Origin: Fibrobacteraceae bacterium
GTDB lineage: Bacteria > Fibrobacterota > Fibrobacteria > Fibrobacterales > Fibrobacteraceae
DNA: 61,764 nt
Direction: 5' to 3'
Assembly: GCA_017631885.1 (NCBI GenBank)
Contig: JAGBSH010000013.1
Span: forward strand, 1-61,764
The position numbers were made by a program, and so were the translations under genes. Positions 34,132-41,516 of the stretch are shown here, piece by piece. Below the pieces are notes generated by a model. It searched no databases. It saw only the letters and a list, made by a program, of their open reading frames with translations, and had not been told where the DNA came from. How positions within the stretch are numbered: the stretch's first letter is position 1; each line of letters begins with the position of its first letter.

Positions 34132-35118
34132 TTAGCGCATTTTAGAAACTTCATTTAAAAGTTCTGTTTCTGACAAACCATATTTTTCTAAAGCTTTTTC
34201 AATGCCGTTTTTGCCTGTTTCTTGAATGATATTTTTAAGATTTTCAAAAGGAACTTTTTCAAGAATTTTCTTTACCATAGCAAGCGAATACCAATAAAGT
34301 TTTTTCGCGTTTTCTGTGTTTTTTTCTTTGATAAAAGATTCTCTTAAAGTTTGTATTGAGGAAATATTCCCTTGAGGAAATGGTTCTAAAGAACTTCCAT
34401 CAACAGTTTGTGCAATCCCTTCATTTAACCAAAGAGGAATATTTGCTCGAGAAATAGAATGGACAAATGCGTGAGTTAATTCGTGAAGTAACATAGGACG
34501 GTAAAGTTCTCGGTATTGCATAACATTTAAAGAAACGCGCAACTTTCCATCAAAAATAGCACCCACCCATTCAGGTCTATTCGCACTTCCTTGAAATTCT
34601 TTAGATTGGTACAACACAAGATGGATTCTTTCTTCTGGATAAAAATTAAAAAGCCGGCAAAGTGAATCATAAGCGACTTCTAAAACGGTTAAGGCTTCAT
34701 AAATATCGGTTTTAGAAGGAGAAGAATCAAATTCCAGCCTAAAATGTCTTGAATCTTCTGAAGAAAGCTCGTGACTTTCTTTTAAAAGTTGTTCTGCTTT
34801 TTGTTCAATGATTTTAGCAGTTTCTGAATTAAAAGAAAATGTCGCAATATATTCTTTGCATTCAGTGTATTTTCCTTGCTCTAAAAGAATGCCGGCAAGG
34901 TGTAATTGGAGATTGGTATCATTAGGTTCTTCTTTGAGTAAAGTGCGGATATTTTTTTCGGCACAAATCCAATCGCTTTGTTTTAAGCAGTTATTTGTTT
35001 CTTGAACGAGTTGTTCTTGTTTTTGAAATAAAGCTTTTTCTTCGGATTTCTTTTTAAGAAAAGAAATACTAAATAAAACAAGAATAAAAGTCAAAAAAAT
35101 GAGAAGAATTTTTTTCAT
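34132..35118 (-). CDS. Membrane-anchored peptidase MA-like metalloprotease with TPR region
   Basis: 328 aa. An N-terminal transmembrane anchor (ILLIFLTFILVLFSISFL) is followed by TPR-like helices (about 35-105: NCLKQSDWICAEKNIRTLL, LAGILLEQGKYTECKEY). A gluzincin-type protease domain has LLHELTHAFVH (HExxH) and WLNEGIAQ, where the Glu is the third zinc ligand. Predicted to act in the periplasm or at the membrane. Single gene, end-to-end with the ketoisomerase gene and divergent from radC. Confidence 0.82.
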   Translation of the reverse strand: MKKILLIFLTFILVLFSISFLKKKSEEKALFQKQEQLVQETNNCLKQSDWICAEKNIRTLLKEEPNDTNLQLHLAGILLEQGKYTECKEYIATFSFNSETAKIIEQKAEQLLKESHELSSEDSRHFRLEFDSSPSKTDIYEALTVLEVAYDSLCRLFNFYPEERIHLVLYQSKEFQGSANRPEWVGAIFDGKLRVSLNVMQYRELYRPMLLHELTHAFVHSISRANIPLWLNEGIAQTVDGSSLEPFPQGNISSIQTLRESFIKEKNTENAKKLYWYSLAMVKKILEKVPFENLKNIIQETGKNGIEKALEKYGLSETELLNEVSKMR

Positions 35119-35234
35119 AGAAGAAAAATAATTTTTTTTGTCACTTTTTTCTTTTGTTAAGCGTTATAGATAAGTAGAAGGGCATATAAGTGTTTTTCTA
35201 AAAATATGTTTAACTAAAAATTAAAGGAGAAAAT

Positions 35235-35906
35235 GTGAATTTAAAAGAAACAGGGATTTTGCCAAGAGAAAAATTGTTACAACAAGGTGCGTCTTATTTA
35301 AATAAAGAAGAACTTTTGGCAATTATTTTAGGACGTGGAATTCGAGGCAAAGATGTTTTGGAATTAGCTTTGGAAGTAAGTCATTTTTTAGAAAAATCAG
35401 TGCGTTTGCCTACGGTAGAAGAAATATCAAAAATTAAAGGGTTAGGTTTTGCTAAAGCTTGTCAAATTGTAGCTTGTTTAGAACTTTCAGCGAGATTTTT
35501 GATAGCTACAAATTCGCAGGCAATTTGTACGCCCGAAGAATCAGTCAGGCGCTTTTCTTTTATGAAATATGAAAAACAAGAAGTTTTTGCAATGATTTCT
35601 TTGAATTCGGCAAATAAGGTTTTGAAAACTCATGTTTTAACTCGTGGCACGGCAACACAAACACCCATTCACCCACGAGAAGCTTTTATAAAAGCTATTG
35701 AAGATGGAGCTGTTTCCGTTTTATTTGCTCACAATCACCCGTCTTCTTCGTTAAAGCCTAGTTCAGAAGATATTCAAGTGACAACAACACTTTGTAGAGC
35801 AGGAGAACTTCTTGGAATAACTGTATTAGATCATCTTGTAATAGGGGCTTCTGGTTATAAAAGTATCAGGCGAGAATACCCTTATATTTTTGAAAAAGGA
35901 ATTTAA
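35235..35906 (+). CDS. radC: RadC family JAB/MPN-domain protein
   Basis: 223 aa from a GTG start at 35235 with AAAGGAG upstream. The N-terminal helix-hairpin-helix region (LPREKLLQQGASYLNKEE, KIKGLGFAKACQI) and C-terminal JAMM motif (FAHNHPSSSLKPSSEDI) are complete. The family was long called DNA-repair protein RadC, but that role is doubtful; the JAMM site suggests a metal-dependent hydrolase. No mobile-element genes adjoin it, so it looks like the chromosomal copy. Confidence 0.92.
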   Translation: MNLKETGILPREKLLQQGASYLNKEELLAIILGRGIRGKDVLELALEVSHFLEKSVRLPTVEEISKIKGLGFAKACQIVACLELSARFLIATNSQAICTPEESVRRFSFMKYEKQEVFAMISLNSANKVLKTHVLTRGTATQTPIHPREAFIKAIEDGAVSVLFAHNHPSSSLKPSSEDIQVTTTLCRAGELLGITVLDHLVIGASGYKSIRREYPYIFEKGI

Positions 35907-36135
35907 AAAAAAGAAAAATGGGGAAAGTTTTCTGTAAAGGATTTTTTACCCAGGTTATTTATCGAGAATTTGCAAAAAATAATTTTAAAAAAGAAACAAC
36001 TATTTGTGATTTGTATACAAAAAGGTATTTAAAAAGAAAAGAGTTTCCTACAAATTTTATGAAAATAGGTATATTTTATATTAGATTGTTCCATATTGTA
36101 ATAACCGATTTTAAAATTGGTACGAAGGAGAACCA

Positions 36136-38652
36136 ATGAATAAATACATTAAGTGCCTAGCTGTTCTTGGCTTATCGGTTTCTATGGCTTTTGCTCATGA
36201 AACAATGAATAAGACAGGTCTTTTAGGTGTCAATAAGACCCATTCTGCAAAGTCTATGAAGCATGGGCAACTCGGGATTTCCGTCCTTGGTGATATCAAC
36301 AATGATGGTGGTATTATCAGCGGTGAATTTCAGAATGTAACTACAGGAGAACGAGTTCCGACTCCAGATGCGCAAAGAGATAAATACTTAGGTCTCAGCG
36401 GTTACATTGGCATGTCATTTGGTATGTTTGAAATTGTGGACTTGGCTGTTATGTTGCCAGTCTTTTATGATCAACAAACTTTCAAGCATGCTGACGCATC
36501 AAAGAAGGGCGGTTTGGGAAACCTTCGTGCGAACTTGAAATTAAGAGCACCACTTCCAGAAGATCAACTTTTTGATATTGCTTTAATTCTTGGTGGTGAT
36601 TTTGGTACTGCTAATACAGATGAACGTGGTATTTGGCTCAGAGAACCTGATTATTACAATGTGGAAAAGGGTTCTGCTTATACTTTCGGTCATCGTCAAA
36701 CATTGTTCCGTGCAGTGCTTGCTGCAACAATGGACTTGCGTAAAATTGATGCCGCACCACTTCTTGTTCACTTGAATGGTGGTTATCGTATGCCTCTTGA
36801 AGGTGATGGTTATAACCGTTTCTACCATTTCAGTGCTGGGGTGGAACTCTATCCTCTACCAGTGGTCTCCATCTTTGGTGAATACTATATGGATATCCCA
36901 GATGGTAAGGTGAAAGATTACTTAGATCTTTCTGAAGCTTCTGTTGGTCTTGTATTCCATATTGGTAGCCATCTTGACCTCCAGGTTGGTGGGCACTTCT
37001 ACATTGGTGGCGATAAGTATGCTCCAATGACTGGTGCTTTTGGTCATGATTCTTGGGCTTATAATGGTCGCATTGGTGCAAGTGCTTCTGGCTTTGGCGG
37101 AATTACTTGGTCTGGTTTCCTTATTGACCCAGACCGTGATGGTGATACCGTTCCAGATGAAAATGATAAATGTCCTGAAGAAGCCGGTTCTCCTCAAAAC
37201 GATGGTTGCCCATGGTCTAATCCTGACTTAGACGAAGATGGTATTTGCGATGCTTGGGTTGCTGAAAAAGGCTTGTTTGGTGAATTTGCTTCTATTTGTG
37301 AAGGTATTGATAATTGCCCGAACGAAGCTGGTGAAGGTGAAGATGGTTGCCCACTTGATGATCCAGATGCTGATAAAGATGGTGTTTGCGATGCTTGGGT
37401 TGCTCAGAAAAATTACCAAGATCACTTCAGTGATATTTGCGGTGGCATTGATAACTGCCCAGCACAACCTGGTCCAGAAACCAACATGGGTTGCCCAGAA
37501 GACAATCCAGATGCGGATGGCGACGGAATGTGTGATCCTTGGGTTTCTCAGAAAAACCGTTTGAATGACTTTGCTAAAGTATGTAAGGGTTATGATAACT
37601 GCCCTGGTGAAGCTGGTCCAGATGCTAACAAGGGTTGTCCATGGCCAGATCCAGATACCGATGGTGACGGTCTTTGTGATGAATGGGTAACAGCTAAGAA
37701 GATGGGTTACTTCTTTGAAAATGCTGCTACTTTGAATGACCCTTATGTAACTAAGTCTTGTAAAGGTCTTGACAAGTGTCCGTATGAATATGGTCCGCTC
37801 TTTACTGATGGTTGCCCAGCTGAAGACCCAGACCCAGATAAAGATGGTGTTTGCGATGCTTGGGTAACACAACAGAAAGTTCTTGACCAGTTTGCAGAAG
37901 TTTGCTCTGGCCTCGATAAGTGCCCACTTGATTCTGGTTCAGTTGAAAACCACGGTTGTAAACTCGATGACCCAGATGGTGATAAAGACGGAATTTGCGA
38001 TGCTTGGGTAACAGAAAAGAAAATGCAAGACAAGTATCTTGAAGTTTGCTCTGGCTTTGACAAGTGCCCATACGATGCTGGTGATAAGGACAACAATGGC
38101 TGCCCACTTGATGACCCAGATACCGATAAAGACGGCGTCTGCGATCCATGGGTAACTCAGAAGAAGATGAGTTCTAAGTTCCAAGATGTATGTATTGGCG
38201 TGGATAACTGCCCACTTGAAGCTGGTGACAAGAACAACAATGGTTGCGAAATCAAGCTTAAAGTGATGAAACTTGATGGAGTTACTTTCGCAAGTGGTAA
38301 ATCTGTCTTGAATTCTAACGCTAAGAAGGCATTGAAGGGAACTATTCGTGAACTCAAGTTGCCTGAAAACGAAGGAACGAACATTGTTATTCAAGGCCAT
38401 ACCGATAATACTGGTAACGCTAAGAAAAACAAGAAACTTTCCTTACAGCGTGCTGAATCTGTTATGAAGTATCTCATTTCTCAAGGCATTGCTAAGAGTC
38501 GTGTAAAAGCAATTGGTTGCGGTTCTGAAGCTCCTATTGCAAGTAACAAGACTGCTGACGGCCGTGAAGAAAACCGTCGTATTGAAATGCACCCAGCTAC
38601 CCCAGAAGGTACTGAAGAACAGTGTATTGCAACCTATACTGAAGAAGAATAA
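36136..38652 (+). CDS. OmpA-family outer-membrane protein with expanded TSP3-like repeats
   Basis: 838 aa behind an AAGGAG site. Signal peptide (LAVLGLSVSMAFA), then a roughly 310-residue N-terminal beta-barrel. A linker of one canonical thrombospondin-type-3 repeat (DPDRDGDTVPDENDKCP) is followed by seven longer units of about 44-58 aa. Each has a calcium-binding-type DPDxDxDGxCD start, then WV, about 12 residues, VCxGxDxCP and GCP, so four or more Cys per unit. The C-terminal OmpA domain (VIQGHTDNTGNAKKN, GREENRRIEM) should bind peptidoglycan. Probably an abundant structural protein linking envelope layers. A terminator follows. Confidence 0.92.
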   Translation: MNKYIKCLAVLGLSVSMAFAHETMNKTGLLGVNKTHSAKSMKHGQLGISVLGDINNDGGIISGEFQNVTTGERVPTPDAQRDKYLGLSGYIGMSFGMFEIVDLAVMLPVFYDQQTFKHADASKKGGLGNLRANLKLRAPLPEDQLFDIALILGGDFGTANTDERGIWLREPDYYNVEKGSAYTFGHRQTLFRAVLAATMDLRKIDAAPLLVHLNGGYRMPLEGDGYNRFYHFSAGVELYPLPVVSIFGEYYMDIPDGKVKDYLDLSEASVGLVFHIGSHLDLQVGGHFYIGGDKYAPMTGAFGHDSWAYNGRIGASASGFGGITWSGFLIDPDRDGDTVPDENDKCPEEAGSPQNDGCPWSNPDLDEDGICDAWVAEKGLFGEFASICEGIDNCPNEAGEGEDGCPLDDPDADKDGVCDAWVAQKNYQDHFSDICGGIDNCPAQPGPETNMGCPEDNPDADGDGMCDPWVSQKNRLNDFAKVCKGYDNCPGEAGPDANKGCPWPDPDTDGDGLCDEWVTAKKMGYFFENAATLNDPYVTKSCKGLDKCPYEYGPLFTDGCPAEDPDPDKDGVCDAWVTQQKVLDQFAEVCSGLDKCPLDSGSVENHGCKLDDPDGDKDGICDAWVTEKKMQDKYLEVCSGFDKCPYDAGDKDNNGCPLDDPDTDKDGVCDPWVTQKKMSSKFQDVCIGVDNCPLEAGDKNNNGCEIKLKVMKLDGVTFASGKSVLNSNAKKALKGTIRELKLPENEGTNIVIQGHTDNTGNAKKNKKLSLQRAESVMKYLISQGIAKSRVKAIGCGSEAPIASNKTADGREENRRIEMHPATPEGTEEQCIATYTEEE

Positions 38653-38676
38653 TTTAAGCTTCAAAGATTAGGAAAT

Positions 38677-38712
38677 AAAACTCCTGGAACGAATGTTCCA
38701 GGAGTTTTTGTT
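38677..38712 (+). terminator. Intrinsic terminator of the OmpA gene
   Basis: AAAACTCCTGGAAC (38677-38690) pairs perfectly with 38695-38708 around a GAAT loop; T-rich tail to 38712. Confidence 0.9.
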
Positions 38713-38834
38713 TTCAGGGTTTTATTTTAATTGGCTTTATATGCTTGTATCATAAAAAATTTTTGTTTTAAGGTAGAATTTCAAATAAATTCATTAGAAT
38801 AAAAGAAAAAATGATATTTTGTATCTTAAAAAAG

Positions 38835-38863
38835 TTGTTTTTGAATGAAAAAATGTCTATATT
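38835..38863 (+). promoter_or_regulatory. Promoter of the TIGR02147 operon (leaderless arrangement)
   Basis: TTGTTT (38835-38840), a 17-nt spacer, TATATT (38858-38863), then 6 nt to ATG 38870. The expected transcription start falls on or next to the start codon; no ribosome site is present. Confidence 0.55.
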
Positions 38864-38869
38864 ATAGGT

Positions 38870-39703
38870 ATGAAACCGATTTTAGAATATTCTTCTTTTC
38901 GGACGTTCCTTTTGGATTATTACAAGGAACGCCATGAATTCGGTTTCACTTGGCGAGATTTTGCCAAAATAGCGGGGTATTCTTCTCCTGTTTTTTTGAA
39001 ATTGGTTTGCGATGCTAAGGCAAATCTGAGTGAATTAGGGGTTGAGCGTGTCGCTTCGGCGATTGGTTTAGTTGGTGTGGATTTGCAATATTTTAGAGCT
39101 CTTGTTCGCTATGAACAAGAAAAAGATTCTAAAAAGCGTGAAACTTTCTGGAAAGAACTTAGGTGTTTAGCCAAAGAAAATTCTTTCCATTTAGTAGGTG
39201 AAGAACAATACGATTATTATGCTTCTTGGCGTCATCCGGTTTTAAGAGAATTGGTTTCTGTTTTGCCTTCTGCAAAGCCAGTAGAATTGGCTAACCTTTT
39301 TGTTGAAGAAACTTCTGCTGCTGAAGTGCGTAAGGCTCTTTCAGTTTTATTGCAGACAGGTTTTTTAAAAGAACAAAATGGAAAATTTTCGGTGGTTGAA
39401 AAATCGGTTTCAACAGGGATTTTAGAGCCAGGGAAATTAGCTATTCGCAATATGCACCACCAGATGGGAGAACTTGCATTAAAAGCTTTAGAAAATGTAG
39501 AACCTTCAGAACGCGATGTCTCTGGTTTAACAATGGGCATTTCTAAAAATGCTTACCAACGAATTGTCGAAGAAACCGCAGCCTTCAGGCGTCGTTTAGC
39601 GGCAATAGCTATGGAATCAGAAGGCGAAGAACGCGTTTATAGAATGAATTTGCAGTTTTTCCCGTTGACTAAAGCAAATAGGAGAAAGTCAAATGAAAAT
39701 TAG
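38870..39703 (+). CDS. TIGR02147-family (Fibrobacter paralogous family) probable transcription regulator
   Basis: 277 aa. The opening PILEYSSFRTFLLDYYKERH and FTWRDFAKIAGYSSPVFLKL fit the TIGR02147/DUF4423 family, expanded in Fibrobacter. Residues about 25-75 look like a helix-turn-helix (WRDFAKIAGYSSPVFLKLV), and a second winged-helix-like part (EVRKALSVLLQTGFLKEQNGKF) lies near residues 155-185. It overlaps the next gene, a surface lipoprotein, by 11 bp. The family's ligand and targets are unknown; regulation of its own operon is a reasonable guess. Confidence 0.85.
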   Translation: MKPILEYSSFRTFLLDYYKERHEFGFTWRDFAKIAGYSSPVFLKLVCDAKANLSELGVERVASAIGLVGVDLQYFRALVRYEQEKDSKKRETFWKELRCLAKENSFHLVGEEQYDYYASWRHPVLRELVSVLPSAKPVELANLFVEETSAAEVRKALSVLLQTGFLKEQNGKFSVVEKSVSTGILEPGKLAIRNMHHQMGELALKALENVEPSERDVSGLTMGISKNAYQRIVEETAAFRRRLAAIAMESEGEERVYRMNLQFFPLTKANRRKSNEN

Positions 39704-41024
39704 ACTTCTTTTATTTTGCTTTTTAAGCTTTTTGCTTGGTTGTTCAGAAGAACGCTTTGCTGGCGGTGTTAGCGAAGAAACTAATACACTTGCTGGAGTT
39801 CTTGAAAATAGTTCTGGCATGGCTTCTGGTGTTTCTGTTTTAGCTCGTTCTCTTTCAACTTCATTTGAAGTGACTTGTGTTTCAGATTCTTCGGGCCGTT
39901 TTCGTATGGATTTACCGTATGGTATTTATGCACTTTCTGCAACAGAAAAGAATTCATCTTTCTATGAATTGGTGCGTATTTCTGGCGAAGATGTTGAAAT
40001 TTCAGCAAAGTTGTTAAAAGGTTTTGATATAAGTGTGCGCGTATTGTTTGCAGATTCTTCTAGTGCAGAAGGCGTTGTGGTTTCATTACCAGGAACAAAT
40101 GTAAAATCAACAGTCGGCGAAAATGGTGTTTTAGAATTTGAAAATCTTCCTCGCGGGAACTATGTTTTAAATCTTAAATCACCAAGTACAACGGAATTTG
40201 AAAATGTGTATTATCGCATTAGTGATTCGCTTTTCTATGGTCCTTACCCAGATGGAATACCTTTAGATTCTTTGAGTTCTTTAGAAATTTCTTCTCGACA
40301 AACACAAGATTCTGTTTGGATTTTACCTTTTGCGACAGAAAGAAATTTGTTGGGGTATTGGAATTTTAATCGTAGTGATTCAATTAGCCAAAGAGTTTCT
40401 ATCGCCAATGTCCGCGAAAAAGAATTGCCATTTTTTGTTTATGGAAATACTGAATTTGTTTCTGGTGTGGAAAATAAATCTTTAGCTTTAAAAGATTCTA
40501 CAGGTTTTGCTGTGTTAGAAATGGATTCTGGAATTTTTAATAGAACACAAACTTTTAGTGTTGAAACTTGGGTGCGTTTAAAAGATATTCCTGTAGAAAA
40601 AGAATATCGGAAAAATATTGTTGGAAAAGTTGGTTTTGGAGGCAACACAGATAATAGTGTGTTTAGTTTAGCTTTGATTCAAGGAGTTTGTTCTGTAACA
40701 GCACCATCTTTAGCATTTTTTGTTGCCGATGGAGAAGGTAAAGATTTTAATTGTGAAAACGCAGTTATAGATTCTTCTTTTATTGATACTTTTGAATGGG
40801 TGCATGTAGTTGCTAGTTTTGATAAAGGAACTTTGAAACTTTTCCGTAATGGTTTTTTAATGGCTAAAAAAGAAACTTCTGTTTTTGAAATAGGTAATTC
40901 AATAGAATCTATTTATATTGGAAAAGAAACGCTTTTATTAGACATAGATGCTTTACGTTTTTATAGAGAACCTATTGATGAAACGGGAGCATTTATTCGA
41001 TTTTATAAACATGGAGGTCGCTAA
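39693..41024 (+). CDS. Lipoprotein with carboxypeptidase-regulatory-like domains and a LamG-type lectin fold
   Basis: 443 aa with an AGGAGAAAG site. Lipoprotein signal LLLFCFLSFLLGC (C17). Two carboxypeptidase-regulatory-like beta domains follow (about 35-110: VTCVSDSSGRFRMDLPYGIY; 115-165: VVVSLPGTNVKSTVGENG). Residues about 215-440 form a LamG/concanavalin-like jelly roll (LLGYWNFNRSDS, FSVETWVRLKDI, WVHVVASFDKGTLKLFRNG, DIDALRFYREPI). Suggests carbohydrate binding at the cell surface. Middle gene of a tightly overlapping operon: TIGR02147 regulator, this lipoprotein, PAS protein. Confidence 0.82.
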   Translation: MKIRLLLFCFLSFLLGCSEERFAGGVSEETNTLAGVLENSSGMASGVSVLARSLSTSFEVTCVSDSSGRFRMDLPYGIYALSATEKNSSFYELVRISGEDVEISAKLLKGFDISVRVLFADSSSAEGVVVSLPGTNVKSTVGENGVLEFENLPRGNYVLNLKSPSTTEFENVYYRISDSLFYGPYPDGIPLDSLSSLEISSRQTQDSVWILPFATERNLLGYWNFNRSDSISQRVSIANVREKELPFFVYGNTEFVSGVENKSLALKDSTGFAVLEMDSGIFNRTQTFSVETWVRLKDIPVEKEYRKNIVGKVGFGGNTDNSVFSLALIQGVCSVTAPSLAFFVADGEGKDFNCENAVIDSSFIDTFEWVHVVASFDKGTLKLFRNGFLMAKKETSVFEIGNSIESIYIGKETLLLDIDALRFYREPIDETGAFIRFYKHGGR

Positions 41025-41452
41025 TGTCAAGTGAAAAAAAAGATAAAGTGGCTCGTTGCGAAATCAATGAAACCGGCCGCATTTTAAATGCAAATAAGAA
41101 GTTTTGCAAAATGTTTGGCTTTGCGCTTGATGAACCGATGTGGCATTATATTTGCGATTTATATCGTTACCCAAAAGATTGGGAAACTTTTCGCTTGATG
41201 ACTCAAGAAGGATTAGATAACCAGACTTTTCTTGTGCGCATGAAAAACCGCCGAGGTCGTAGTTTTAAGTGTAGTATTTTAAGAACTACTCGTATTGATG
41301 AAAATGGTTCGTTAATTTATAGTAATGAAATCACTCGTTTAAGTGATGATTTGAAGGAGGAAACCGACGATCAAGTCGGTAACTTTCGATATTTGACAAT
41401 TAGCATTGCAGATTCTAGAGAACGGAATTTATCTGCAGTTGCTTTAGGTTGA
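41024..41452 (+). CDS. Single PAS-domain sensor protein
   Basis: 142 aa, start overlapping the lipoprotein stop by one base (TAATG). A single PAS domain covers most of it (INETGRILNANKKFCKMFGF, then WETFRLMTQEGLDNQTFLVRMKNR and FKCSILRTTRIDENG). There is no kinase, cyclase or DNA-binding output domain, so it must act through a partner. Coupling to a TIGR02147 regulator and a lectin-like lipoprotein suggests one sensing unit. A terminator follows. Confidence 0.78.
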   Translation: MSSEKKDKVARCEINETGRILNANKKFCKMFGFALDEPMWHYICDLYRYPKDWETFRLMTQEGLDNQTFLVRMKNRRGRSFKCSILRTTRIDENGSLIYSNEITRLSDDLKEETDDQVGNFRYLTISIADSRERNLSAVALG

Positions 41453-41471
41453 CTCTCCATAGAACACATCT

Positions 41472-41501
41472 AAAGTCGGAGCCTTTGGCTCCGACTTTTT
41501 C
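41472..41501 (+). terminator. Intrinsic terminator of the TIGR02147 operon
   Basis: AAAGTCGGAGCC (41472-41483) pairs perfectly with 41487-41498 around a TTT loop; T-run to 41500. Confidence 0.9.
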
Positions 41502-41516
41502 TATTAAAAGAAATGT

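Noticed and set aside
35918-36139. 73-aa ORF between radC and the OmpA gene
   Set aside because: No ribosome site, atypical composition, overlaps the OmpA start; probably its leader.
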